DNA of 32,185 nucleotides, from contig JAQVWF010000028.1 of the NCBI GenBank assembly GCA_028698615.1, positions 1 through 32,185 on the forward strand, written 5' to 3'. Shown here piece by piece: positions 23,550-32,139 of this stretch (its first letter is position 1; the number at the start of each line of letters is the position of its first letter). The position numbers and the translations under genes are program-made. Under the pieces are notes generated by a model. That model did not search any database. It was not told the DNA's origin and saw nothing but the letters and a program-made list of their open reading frames with translations. The DNA comes from Syntrophorhabdaceae bacterium (GTDB taxonomy: Bacteria; Desulfobacterota; Syntrophorhabdia; Syntrophorhabdales; Syntrophorhabdaceae).

Positions 23550-24101
23550 CTATCTCTTGAATGTCGGCGGCGCTTTTGGCTTCTCCGGCGGCGGGCTGGG
23601 GGCAGCTCCCGGCGGCGTGGTGCTTGGGTAACAGACGTTGTCGTATAGTATTCCCAGGATCGTATCCAGAGAAAAGTAGGTCCAGGGACCGTTTTCCGTA
23701 CGGAGCTCGGGTTTTTGCGCTGGTTTGGCTGCGTCGTATTCCCTTGAGGCGACAATGCGGTACTTGCTGGACCCGCAATCGAGCTCTATGAGGCTCTCGA
23801 GCTTCTCTATCTCTGCACCATCGTCGTCCGGTTGCGTTATTCGCTCCCATACCTTGACGATGCGTTTGTCGAGCTTCTGAACGCTGGCGGGGTCGAAATA
23901 ATACCTTCTCGTTTCACCTTCCATATACATCTTCCACTGCCGTCGATCCTTGGACTGCTCCCCGGGTTGCTCCTTCGACTGCTCCCTGGGTTGGTCCTCA
24001 GGCCGCGGCTGGGTCTTCGTCTGCGCCATGCACGTCATCGATACGGCGAGAACGATGAACGCCGCGATGAGACTCTTCAAAAGCATTCCCCTTCTTTTCA
24101 T
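23550..24101 (-). CDS. surface-adhesin-E-like secreted protein
   Basis: The 183-residue protein starts with a signal peptide (MKRRGMLLKSLIAAFIVL, ending near TCMAQ). A charged low-complexity linker rich in Gln, Pro, Glu and Lys (EDQPREQSKEQPGEQSK) follows, then a domain of about 100 residues resembling the surface-adhesin protein E family (WKMYMEGETRRYYFDP, KVWERITQP, SLIELDCGSSKYRIV, and WTYFSLDT). The C-terminus is proline-rich. Adhesion is only a family name here. ATG 24101 is preferred because GGAGA lies a few bases upstream; the frame is open to 24146. It follows the PBP gene by 44 bases. Confidence 0.72.
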   Translation of the reverse strand: MKRRGMLLKSLIAAFIVLAVSMTCMAQTKTQPRPEDQPREQSKEQPGEQSKDRRQWKMYMEGETRRYYFDPASVQKLDKRIVKVWERITQPDDDGAEIEKLESLIELDCGSSKYRIVASREYDAAKPAQKPELRTENGPWTYFSLDTILGILYDNVCYPSTTPPGAAPSPPPEKPKAPPTFKR

Positions 24102-24145
24102 GATCTCTCCTTGTATATTCTTCCTTATTGCCATATACCGCTCCA

Positions 24146-26317
24146 TTAATAGGGATTGTTCGGGGAGCTCGGTTCTCCCATTAAACTCGACGGCACCGTG
24201 GAGACCTCGGGAAAATCATCGGCGGGAAAACGTCTCAGGGCCGAACCCATGAAGGTCATCCATATGGGCAGACACACCCGTGCGCCGCTCTCTCCCTTTC
24301 CCAGCGACGTTCTCGCGTCAAAACCCACCCACACACCGGTAGCAACATGGGGTGAGTAGCCCACAAACAGGGCATCATAGTAATTGCTCGTCGTTCCCGT
24401 TTTGCCTGCCACGGGATATCCCATATTGGAGACGCCCTTGGCTGTGCCATACTGCACCGGACCCTTCAAAAGGATATTCATTGATGACGCCACCTCCTCG
24501 GTCAGGGCCCTCTCCTTCTGAACAACATTCTCTTCAAGGACGGTACCATTCTGGTCCACGATCTTCCTGATGAATATTGGCTTTATGCGGCTGCCTCCAT
24601 TCGCAAAGGCGGCAAATCCCTTCACCAGCTCCAGGAGAGTGATGTTCGACGATCCGAGGGCAATGGAAAGGTTGTCTTCGACCTCCGCCTCTATGCCGAT
24701 GTCCCTGATGGTCTCCTTGACGGCGGGAATACCTATTTCCTCGAGGAGCCTGACCGTTGCCGCGTTCTTTGAATAAGCGACGGCGTCGCGCATGGATATC
24801 TCTCCCGAATACTTGCCGTCATAGTTTCTCGGCGTCCATGATCTGCCCATGCCCGTCGAGTAGGTCTTCGGTTCATCACGGAGCACGGAATCAGGCGTGT
24901 ACCCATTCTTGAGAGCCGTGACATATATGAAAGGCTTAAAGGCGCTGCCCGCCTGGACCTTGGCCACCGTAGCCCTGTTATAGGGGCTCTTTTCGAAATC
25001 CCTTCCCCCAACAATAGCATAGACATACCCTGAATTCACGTCGAGACTTACGAGGGCCCCTTCGACCTTTAATGAACGCGTGGGCTCGAAATGAAGGACT
25101 TTTTTCTTGTCTCCCCCGGTGCAGAGCCCTTTCACCACGTCACCGGGCTTGAAGGGATGGGAATCCATCTTGAGGATGGCCTTCTGCTCGCCGACAAATA
25201 CCGTATATCCTTCCTTTATCCTCTCTGATATGAGAAGATGACAGGTCTTTCCCTTACTCACGGGCAGGAGTTTGTGGTCGCGCTCTTCCGCCCGCCTGAA
25301 ATCATCCCATTTTCTCCGTTCCATGCGGTAGAGGACCGTGTATTGACCCTTTCTCTGCTCATAGAGCGCAAGGCCTCTCTTTATCGCATCCTCGGCGAGC
25401 TTCTGCATCTCTCTGTCTACGGCCGCGTATATCCTCAGGCCTTTCCTGGAAAGGACTCCCTTGCCGTAGCGCGCTTCGATGTACCGGAATATATGGTCCT
25501 TATAGTAGCTGTCGGAAAAAACGCCGTCATCCTCCCTGATGTTCACCCTTTCCTTGAGCATTGCCAGTTTCGCCTTCTCGGTGATGAACTTCTTTTCCAC
25601 CATCTGCTCGATGACGTATTCCTGCCTCAAGCGTGCGTTCCCGGGATGCCGCTTCGGTGTGTAACGGGAAGGCGCCTGCACAATGCCCGCCAGCAAGGCC
25701 GCCTCGGCGGGTGTTATGTTCGAGACGTGCTTTCCGAAATACACCTGGGACGCGGCCTCGACTCCGTAAACGCCATGTCCCATATAGATATTGTTGAGGT
25801 AGAGATTCAGGATATCTTTCTTGCTGAGATAGTTTTCCAGTTTGTATGCAAGGATAGCCTCACGTATCTTCCGGTTAAGGCTCTTTTCGGGACCCAAAAG
25901 CAAGGACTTGATGACCTGCTGGGTGATAGTGCTTCCTCCCTGAGCCATCCTGCCATAGACCACGTTCTTGATGAACGCCCTCAGGATGCCCATGGGATCG
26001 ACGCCGCCATGTTTGAAAAAGTCGGCGTCCTCTGCCGCCAGAAAGGCCTCCCTGACATGTTTGGGTATCCTTTTGTAGGGGACGAAGACCCTGTTGTCGG
26101 GCACTAAAAGATACGTAAGCTCATCCTTCACGTCATAAATGCTGCTGACCGGTTTGTTCTTGAGATCCTTCAGGGCTATGACGGAGGGGATATCGTTGAC
26201 AATATAGAAGATAAAAGCCGTAATAAAGAGCGCCGCCGACACGATGAGGAGAACCAGCAGATACTTATACAGCTTTCCCGGCGACCTCTTCCTCCCTTTC
26301 TTATTCTTTTTCTTCAA
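24146..26317 (-). CDS. class A penicillin-binding protein (glycosyltransferase/transpeptidase)
   Basis: This bifunctional enzyme polymerises lipid II and cross-links peptidoglycan in the periplasm. The 723-residue protein has a basic cytoplasmic tail, one membrane anchor (about 18-40), a GT51 domain (about 65-250) and a transpeptidase domain (about 410-690). GT51 shows EDADFFKHGG with catalytic E96 and GGSTITQQ. The transpeptidase shows S458 in GSAFKP, SKN at 516-518 and KTGTT from K639. An OB-like insert between the domains fits PBP1A-type proteins. The start is an unusual TTG whose last two bases belong to the TGA of the upstream amidohydrolase, so translation is probably coupled. The C-terminus ends soon after the transpeptidase. 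Confidence 0.93.
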   Translation of the reverse strand: MKKKNKKGRKRSPGKLYKYLLVLLIVSAALFITAFIFYIVNDIPSVIALKDLKNKPVSSIYDVKDELTYLLVPDNRVFVPYKRIPKHVREAFLAAEDADFFKHGGVDPMGILRAFIKNVVYGRMAQGGSTITQQVIKSLLLGPEKSLNRKIREAILAYKLENYLSKKDILNLYLNNIYMGHGVYGVEAASQVYFGKHVSNITPAEAALLAGIVQAPSRYTPKRHPGNARLRQEYVIEQMVEKKFITEKAKLAMLKERVNIREDDGVFSDSYYKDHIFRYIEARYGKGVLSRKGLRIYAAVDREMQKLAEDAIKRGLALYEQRKGQYTVLYRMERRKWDDFRRAEERDHKLLPVSKGKTCHLLISERIKEGYTVFVGEQKAILKMDSHPFKPGDVVKGLCTGGDKKKVLHFEPTRSLKVEGALVSLDVNSGYVYAIVGGRDFEKSPYNRATVAKVQAGSAFKPFIYVTALKNGYTPDSVLRDEPKTYSTGMGRSWTPRNYDGKYSGEISMRDAVAYSKNAATVRLLEEIGIPAVKETIRDIGIEAEVEDNLSIALGSSNITLLELVKGFAAFANGGSRIKPIFIRKIVDQNGTVLEENVVQKERALTEEVASSMNILLKGPVQYGTAKGVSNMGYPVAGKTGTTSNYYDALFVGYSPHVATGVWVGFDARTSLGKGESGARVCLPIWMTFMGSALRRFPADDFPEVSTVPSSLMGEPSSPNNPY

Positions 26318-28050
26318 AACACTATCGACCCTTTTCTGACATCGTATGTGCCCGAGACGGTGATCCTCAGTTCAACGATGGAGGTGAAGGGGAGAAACCC
26401 CATGGTCCAGAGGGGATCATCGAGGGTGTTTCCGAGGGAGTGCAGCAGGTCGACCAGTTTCCGGAGAGCACGGTCCAATTCGGGCAGGGGTAAACGGGAC
26501 ATGATGGCACCAAGAGGGAGGCGCAAAGCATGGAGAACCTTCCCCCCGTCGACGATGACGATACCCCCTTTCATAGCGAGCACGGTGTTCGCGGCGAGGG
26601 CCATGTCATCGTCGTCGAAACCATGAACCAGAAGGCCGTGTGTCTCGTGGGCCACCGTGGACGCAACGCCGCCGCAACGGGCCCCGAAGCCATGAAGGAA
26701 TCCCTGTCCCCATCTCTTCTGCTCCCTGCGTGTGTAAAGGATCTTGCGAACATCGCCTTGCCGGTCGGGAAGTATGCTGTTTCCGACCCGCGGCAAGGCC
26801 AGGTCCATACGTCTGGTGACGGTGCGGTCGACGATGTCGATAACGGGGACCCTCTCCATATTCAGCCGTTCTATGACAAATTCGGCGGCTTCGACGGACG
26901 AAAAGGCATAGGGGTAGAATTCCACCCCGACCTCAAGCTGAGGCGACGGCTCCCTTGCAAGCACGCCCGCCTCGGCGGCAAGGGTCCCGCGCTCAAAGAC
27001 TGTAACCGGCGAAGGCCTCTCCAGGCTTTCAAGAAGGAGTACGTCCGCTATCCTGCCAGGAGTCAGGCTGCCAACGGCGGAATCCACCTTGAAATACCGC
27101 GCCGGGTTGATGGTGGCCATTCTGATCGCATCACGCGGTCTCAGTCCAAAACGGACGGCCTCGCTCACGATATGGTCCATGTATCCCTTGCCCATAAGGG
27201 CATCCGCGAAGATGCCGTCGGAGACGAGAATAATGGAATCGTTTGGCAGGGCATTGATGGCGGGACACAGATCTTCGAGATCGCTCCTGATGGAACTGTG
27301 GCGAACCATCGTATAGAGCCCCAGCCGGATGCGGTTCTTGAGATCGGCGGGGCGGATCGATTCATGGCATGATGTGATGCCCGCCGCCACAAGGGCGTTC
27401 AGACGGTCATAGGAAGCGCCAAGCGTATGCCCCTCCACGTTCTTCCCCAGAGAACGGGCGAGGAGCATCCTTTCAAGTATCTCATCCTCGTTCCTGATTA
27501 TCCTGAGGTACGATGAAACCTCACTGACGGAGGCGCATTCCGGATACCGGGAAAAAAGGCTCCAGATGTCGTAGATGGAAAACATCTCCCCGCCCTCCAC
27601 CTCCGGATAGGGCGGATATGTGGCGGGCACGCCCCAGAGATACTTCATATTGAAGCCTCGCGCCGATCTGAGGACCTCCACGAACCCTTTCGGCCCGATA
27701 CAACTGATAAGGTCGTGACTGTCAGAAAAGACCGTCGTCGTCCCTTTCGCTACAGCCACATCGGAAAATGTTGCCGGGTTATAGAACATGTCCACGTGCC
27801 CGTGGGCGTCTATGTAGCCGGGAACAGCAATGAGACCGCTCGCGTCGACAACCTTCGTTTCTTCGGATATCTTCGCTTTCTTTTCACCAACGTAGGCTAT
27901 CCAGCTGCCGCAAACCCACAGATCGCCGGGGAAGGTCTCCCCGGTGAACACGTCGAAGACGGATCCGCCCTGTATGACAACATCCGGTGCCCGATCGGAG
28001 CCTGCAACAGCCACAAGGGCCTTCAAATCCTGCAATGTCTTTTCAATCAT
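26314..28050 (-). CDS. adenine deaminase-family amidohydrolase, copy 1
   Basis: Ade-type enzymes hydrolyse adenine to hypoxanthine and ammonia using a binuclear metal centre. The 578-residue protein has an amidohydrolase barrel and the family's C-terminal domain (about 420-578). Expected metal ligands are present: H83 and H85 in DAHGHVD, a glutamate in VSEVSS, histidines in EGHTLGA and SCHES, and an aspartate in LVSDGIFAD. The Ade-typical ATINPARYF and VAHETHGLLVHG blocks are also there. The DPHE segment of characterised Ade enzymes reads DSHD here. Overall divergence makes the exact substrate uncertain; another purine or cyclic amide is possible. ATG start with a poor ribosome binding site. 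It precedes the PBP gene with an overlap. Confidence 0.82.
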   Translation of the reverse strand: MIEKTLQDLKALVAVAGSDRAPDVVIQGGSVFDVFTGETFPGDLWVCGSWIAYVGEKKAKISEETKVVDASGLIAVPGYIDAHGHVDMFYNPATFSDVAVAKGTTTVFSDSHDLISCIGPKGFVEVLRSARGFNMKYLWGVPATYPPYPEVEGGEMFSIYDIWSLFSRYPECASVSEVSSYLRIIRNEDEILERMLLARSLGKNVEGHTLGASYDRLNALVAAGITSCHESIRPADLKNRIRLGLYTMVRHSSIRSDLEDLCPAINALPNDSIILVSDGIFADALMGKGYMDHIVSEAVRFGLRPRDAIRMATINPARYFKVDSAVGSLTPGRIADVLLLESLERPSPVTVFERGTLAAEAGVLAREPSPQLEVGVEFYPYAFSSVEAAEFVIERLNMERVPVIDIVDRTVTRRMDLALPRVGNSILPDRQGDVRKILYTRREQKRWGQGFLHGFGARCGGVASTVAHETHGLLVHGFDDDDMALAANTVLAMKGGIVIVDGGKVLHALRLPLGAIMSRLPLPELDRALRKLVDLLHSLGNTLDDPLWTMGFLPFTSIVELRITVSGTYDVRKGSIVF

Positions 28051-28065
28051 TCAAACTGTATCCCG

Positions 28066-28095
28066 GTGATAGTCTTTCTCTAAAGTATGTTTCAA
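28066..28095 (-). promoter_or_regulatory. possible promoter of amidohydrolase copy 1
   Basis: On the minus strand TTGAAA (28090-28095) is followed after 18 bases by TATCAC (28066-28071), matching four of six positions in each box. It lies just upstream of the copy 1 start, in the 139-base gap after the MFS gene. The same gap holds an eight-base inverted pair (28145-28152 and 28183-28190), GTTTCAGG and CCTGAAAC, too widely spaced for a confident terminator. Confidence 0.3.
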
Positions 28096-28189
28096 TCTAG
28101 CCCAAAAACCCCTTCTTTGGCAAGGAATTCGAAGACGGTCTCAGGTTTCAGGCAAAAGTCTGCATTCTCCCGAAACACGGAACCTGAAA

Positions 28190-29437
28190 CTATCCATTAA
28201 AGGTTTCCTTGCACCTCATGATGCTGATGAGCGCCACGATACTGGTGATGAAGTATATCCATAGCATCTGCCTGTAGGCGAAAAGGGGGTAGGTGCCGCC
28301 TGAGTTGCCTGCCCTGTCCAGGACGTAGCCCATCAGCGGCTGGAAAATGATGGCCCCGATGAAAGGAAAAACGTTGATCATGCCCATGGATGTGCCGGCG
28401 ATCTCATCGCGGAAAAGCTCCTTTGTGGTCACTATCGCCACGGTACCAACGGAACTGATCGTAACACCCATAAAAAAGAAGAGCACATAGAGCTCCACCA
28501 TTTTGAGGCGGTCGAAAAAGAAGAGGGCGCAGGCAAAGCACAGGACATTGAGGGCCGACGACCACACGAGGATCTTCTTCCGGCTTTTCAAGGTCCTGTC
28601 CGAGAGGTGGCCGATGACGGGGCTCACAAAGATCATTGCGAAGGCTATCATGGAGAGGATGTTGCCGGCGGCGCCTTTGCTGAATCCGTAGACATCCGTC
28701 AGGTATGGCCCGGCCCAAAGACCGAAAAAACCGAAAAGCGCGCCTCCCCTCATAATGAACCAGATCGCTATGCTCCAGAAATGCTTGTTCTTTAGGATCA
28801 CCTTCAGGTCCTTGAGCACATCACGTCTTCCCGCGAGGGCCTCACCGGCTCCGACGACGGGCGGCAATCCCTTCTCTTCCGGAGAATCCTCGACAAATTT
28901 CCATATGAGAAAGATGACCGCAAGAGAGATGACCCCGACGATCACGACCGCCGACCTCCATCCGACCATCTCGGAAAGAATGGCGAGAGGCGTTGTCGCG
29001 GAGAACCATCCAATGCCGCCCACGGCCATCAGAGCACCCGCGACCCGTGCCAGTTGAGCCCCTCTGAACCAGAGACCGAAGATCCTCATGGATGACACAA
29101 AGACGGCGGCAAGCCCCAATCCCACAAGAGAGCGCGCCGCGACGGCAAGACCGAAATACGGAGCCAGACCGAACCCTATGGCGCCCAATGCCGCAATCAG
29201 GCTGAAGAGAACGATGGTCTTCTTGGGCCCCCACGAATCTGAGAGGATCCCGACGGGGATCTGCATCGCGGCATAGGAATAGAAGTACGCCGATGCGAGC
29301 ACGCCAAGGGCCGTTGCCGATATATTGAAGCTGGCGACCAGGTCCTGGGCCACCACGGCGGGTAACACGCGGTGAAAATAGACAACCAGGTATTGTGCCG
29401 CGAGAATAAGGAAAAGATACCGCCTGTGACGGTCCAC
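28190..29437 (-). CDS. MFS transporter, probably purine or organic anion related
   Basis: The 415-residue protein has about twelve hydrophobic helices in two halves. The major facilitator motif A is seen after helix 2 (GILSDSWGPKKT) and again after helix 8 (GHLSDRTLKSRKK). The N-terminus reads YLFLILAAQYLVVYFHRVLPAVVAQDL, shown here in part as the first helix. The start is GTG with GGGGAG eight bases upstream. Sequence alone does not give the substrate. Its position between two adenine-deaminase-family genes suggests uptake of a purine or a related compound, which is inference from context. Confidence 0.85.
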   Translation of the reverse strand: MDRHRRYLFLILAAQYLVVYFHRVLPAVVAQDLVASFNISATALGVLASAYFYSYAAMQIPVGILSDSWGPKKTIVLFSLIAALGAIGFGLAPYFGLAVAARSLVGLGLAAVFVSSMRIFGLWFRGAQLARVAGALMAVGGIGWFSATTPLAILSEMVGWRSAVVIVGVISLAVIFLIWKFVEDSPEEKGLPPVVGAGEALAGRRDVLKDLKVILKNKHFWSIAIWFIMRGGALFGFFGLWAGPYLTDVYGFSKGAAGNILSMIAFAMIFVSPVIGHLSDRTLKSRKKILVWSSALNVLCFACALFFFDRLKMVELYVLFFFMGVTISSVGTVAIVTTKELFRDEIAGTSMGMINVFPFIGAIIFQPLMGYVLDRAGNSGGTYPLFAYRQMLWIYFITSIVALISIMRCKETFNG

Positions 29438-29488
29438 TCTGCAACTCCCCTACATCGCAAAGGATAGTGAAATACCTACAACAATACT

Positions 29489-29517
29489 TTGCAACAGGCA
29501 TGCTTTTCAAGTAAAAT
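29489..29517 (+). promoter_or_regulatory. sigma-70-like promoter of amidohydrolase copy 2
   Basis: TTGCAA (29489-29494), exactly 17 bases, then TAAAAT (29512-29517) match the consensus at four and five of six positions. A transcript would begin near 29524, about 30 bases before ATG 29555. It also shows that the upstream TTG at 29489, inside the -35 box, is not the translation start. Confidence 0.65.
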
Positions 29518-29554
29518 AGAGACATTCTACCGGGAAGAACCGGAACGCAACGTA

Positions 29555-31300
29555 ATGAAACCCAGCACTCTAAAAAAGCTTCTCGACGTCGTCAAAGGCA
29601 AGACAAGGCCCGATGTGGTTATCGTCAACGGGAAGATCATCAACGTCTTTACAAACAGCGTTGATGAAGGTTCCACTATCATTATCAAAGACGGCTTCAT
29701 CGCCTCTGTCGAGGAGGATGGAAAAGCAGCCGGTTACCGACCGCGAAAGGTCGTAGACGCAAAGGGCGCATATCTTTGCCCCGGATTCATCGACTCCCAC
29801 ACCCACGTCGACAGCCTCTATCCCTTCTATGCCCTCGTTCCCTGGGCCGTCCGGGGCGGAACGACCACGGTGGTATCGGAGACGAGCGCCGTTGCGTGCG
29901 CCTGCGGCATGGAAGGCGTCACCGCCTTCACAGAGAGCACGAAAGGCTACCCGGTGCGGTGCTTTTTTCTCGCTCCCCCGCTGACACCTCCTTTTCCGGA
30001 GATGGAGGGGTCCAGGGGCCTGACCCTCAAGGAGTTCGTTCGATTCCTCAAGCGAGAGGACGTCCTCGCCATAGGCGAGGCATACTGGACCCGTATTGTC
30101 GAGGGGGACCCGCGCGTCCTGAAACAGGCGGCCAGCGCCATCAACGCCAACAAGAAGCTCGATGGCCACGCGGCCGGAGCACACGCGAAAAGGCTCATAC
30201 AATACGTCCTTACGGGCATCACTTCCTGCCACGAATCGGTAACGGTGGATGAGGTCATCGAGAAGCTCCGCCTCGGCCTCACCATCATGATACGGCAGGG
30301 CTTCGTTCGCAAAGAACTCCCCGAGCTTTCACGATTGAAGGATATGGACATCGACACACGAAGGCTCATCCTGACCTCGGATGTCTTCGACGCCGTCATG
30401 CTCAAGGAGGACGGCTACCTCGATTCGATCGTGCGCACGGCCATATCCTACGGATTCAAACCCATCGATGCGATAAAGATGGCCACCATCAATCCCGCGG
30501 ATTATTACGGCCTGAGGCACCTCGGCGCCATAGCGCCGCTGCGCTATGCCGACATCCTTTTTCTTGAAGATCTCAGCGATGTGACGGTACGACATGTCAT
30601 GGCCAACGGTGAAATGGTCTTCGAAAACGGGCATTTCATCAAGGAGATAGCCCCTCATGTCTATCCCGAAGCGGTTCGCCATAGTATAGAAGCCGGCAAA
30701 TGTACCGCCGACGACCTCAGGGTCAGGGCGGACGGCAGCTCAAAAACGGTACGGGTCATCAAGGTCGTCAATCAGACCATCACCGAAGAGATGGCATGGA
30801 CACCCTCCGTGCACGACGGCTATCTGGAAAAGGATCTGGTCCGTGATATCATCCCCGTTTCGGTCATCAACCGCTACGACGGCGCGCAGCGGGGTAAGGG
30901 TTTCATCACCGGCATCGGCATCAAGAACGGCGCCATAGCTACAACGCTCATCTGGGACACGGGCAACATCCTCACCATCGGAAGCTCCGAAGAGGACATG
31001 GCTAAAGCCGTGAACAGGCTCATAGACATCCAGGGCGGAACGGTCATTGTCAAGGACGGTGAAGTGATTTTTGAGTTCCCTATGCCCGTCTTCGGAACCA
31101 TGCCCATCGGCACCATCGACGAGATAGCCGACAGGACAACGGAAATGGAACGAAAGGTCCGTGAGATAGGCATCACCCTCGAACGCCCCTTCCTGACCAC
31201 TCAGACCATACCCTTCTCGGGCCTCCCCTTTCTGCGCATCACCGACAAGGGCCTCGCAGACATCAAGAACCGGCGACTGGTTCCGCTCTTTGTTGATTAG
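29555..31300 (+). CDS. adenine deaminase-family amidohydrolase, copy 2
   Basis: From ATG 29555 the protein has 581 residues and the same architecture as copy 1. Metal-ligand positions are kept: H82 and H84 in DSHTHVD, glutamate in AIGEAYW, histidines in DGHAAGA and SCHES, and aspartate in TSDVFDA. ATINPADYYGL and the C-terminal block with GFITGIGIKNGAIATTL and SSEEDMAKAVNRL support the Ade family. The segment that is DPHE in characterised adenine deaminases reads SETS here, which loses the conserved histidine. That suggests a different substrate or metal arrangement from copy 1. It is divergent from the MFS transporter gene. Confidence 0.82.
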   Translation: MKPSTLKKLLDVVKGKTRPDVVIVNGKIINVFTNSVDEGSTIIIKDGFIASVEEDGKAAGYRPRKVVDAKGAYLCPGFIDSHTHVDSLYPFYALVPWAVRGGTTTVVSETSAVACACGMEGVTAFTESTKGYPVRCFFLAPPLTPPFPEMEGSRGLTLKEFVRFLKREDVLAIGEAYWTRIVEGDPRVLKQAASAINANKKLDGHAAGAHAKRLIQYVLTGITSCHESVTVDEVIEKLRLGLTIMIRQGFVRKELPELSRLKDMDIDTRRLILTSDVFDAVMLKEDGYLDSIVRTAISYGFKPIDAIKMATINPADYYGLRHLGAIAPLRYADILFLEDLSDVTVRHVMANGEMVFENGHFIKEIAPHVYPEAVRHSIEAGKCTADDLRVRADGSSKTVRVIKVVNQTITEEMAWTPSVHDGYLEKDLVRDIIPVSVINRYDGAQRGKGFITGIGIKNGAIATTLIWDTGNILTIGSSEEDMAKAVNRLIDIQGGTVIVKDGEVIFEFPMPVFGTMPIGTIDEIADRTTEMERKVREIGITLERPFLTTQTIPFSGLPFLRITDKGLADIKNRRLVPLFVD

Positions 31301-31364
31301 AGACGGTTTCAGTGTTTTAGAGTTCAAATGTTCCAGTGTAAAAAAGACAAAAGACCTTAATCTT

Positions 31365-31994
31365 TCATCTGTTCTTTGAGGTGCCCGAGAAGGACAATTT
31401 GTTTTCCGTGCCCTTTATCAGGCGGGAGATGTTGTCCTTGTGGCGGAGAATGACAAAGAGGGTGATAAGGCTCGCCATGCCGACAAACGCACAGGGGGCC
31501 TTGACGAGGTAGAGGCCGATGGGCACTACTACCGCCCCGATGATGGATGCCAGCGATACATAGCGCCATATGGCAAAGATGACGATAAAGGCAACAAAAG
31601 CCAGGAAGATGGTCACGGGGCTGATGCCAAGATAGACACCAAGCGCGGTGGCGACACCCTTCCCTCCCCTGAACCTCAGGAAGACAGGAAAGACGTGGCC
31701 CAGGAACGCCATGAGCCCCACCAGAGCGATAACATACTCTGGTACGTCAAGGGCCATAGCCAGGGCAACCGGCAGGTAGCCCTTGGCGGCGTCGCACAGG
31801 AGCGTGATGATCCCCAGTTTCTTGCCGGCCGCGCGCATAACGTTCGTGGCCCCGATGTTGCCGCTGCCCGTCTTCCTGGGATCGACACCCTTCAATCTCC
31901 CAAGGATGACCCCCACCGGTATGGAGCCAATAAGATAGGCAAAGACGACCAATAACGGGTTTATCAACGGGTTCATTAGCTGGTCGGGGAGCAC
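31365..31994 (-). CDS. plsY: glycerol-3-phosphate acyltransferase PlsY
   Basis: PlsY transfers an acyl group from acyl-phosphate to glycerol-3-phosphate, the first step of phospholipid synthesis, at the inner membrane. The 209-residue protein has several hydrophobic helices and all three conserved motifs: GSGNIGATN (43-51), FRGGKGVAT (about 108-116) and a C-terminal HKDNISRLIKGTENK. The start is uncertain. GTG 31994 gives the longest form, while ATG 31976 (MNPLINPLLVV) also fits; neither has a good ribosome binding site. It converges with amidohydrolase copy 2. Confidence 0.93.
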   Translation of the reverse strand: MLPDQLMNPLINPLLVVFAYLIGSIPVGVILGRLKGVDPRKTGSGNIGATNVMRAAGKKLGIITLLCDAAKGYLPVALAMALDVPEYVIALVGLMAFLGHVFPVFLRFRGGKGVATALGVYLGISPVTIFLAFVAFIVIFAIWRYVSLASIIGAVVVPIGLYLVKAPCAFVGMASLITLFVILRHKDNISRLIKGTENKLSFSGTSKNR

Positions 31995-32037
31995 AAGAGA
32001 AAGAATAAGCGAAAGATCGGGTCTCTGTCAAACAAGA

Positions 32038-32097
32038 AAGACGGCCGGCAACGGCTCCTGCAGCCATCCTTACGGTTCGGGCTTTTCGAGCCGTCTT
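32038..32097. other. structured spacer upstream of plsY
   Basis: AAGACGGC (32038-32045) and GCCGTCTT (32090-32097) are complementary. Nested inside are short hairpins, including CGGTTCG (32073-32079) with CGAGCCG (32087-32093) when a G-U pair is allowed. The spacer separates divergent plsY and tRNA-Leu. It resembles no riboswitch class that I can identify. Confidence 0.3.
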
Positions 32098-32101
32098 CCT
32101 G

Positions 32102-32131
32102 TTGACAATTTCGGCAGTTTGCTATTATAAA
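32102..32131 (+). promoter_or_regulatory. promoter of tRNA-Leu
   Basis: TTGACA (32102-32107) is a perfect -35 box; TATAAA (32126-32131) follows after 18 bases and matches five of six positions. TATTAT (32123-32128) with a 15-base spacer is an alternative. The predicted start falls within a few bases of the mature tRNA 5' end at 32140, so the leader would be very short. Confidence 0.7.
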
Positions 32132-32139
32132 GATTGGGT

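Noticed and set aside
28145-28190. GTTTCAGG / CCTGAAAC as a terminator after amidohydrolase copy 1 or the MFS gene
   Set aside because: The arms are eight bases with a 30-base loop and no T-run on either strand, and the pair lies beyond the MFS stop only by its last base.
29489-29554. Start of amidohydrolase copy 2 at TTG 29489
   Set aside because: That TTG lies inside a good -35 box with a 17-base spacer to TAAAAT, so it would be upstream of the transcript start.
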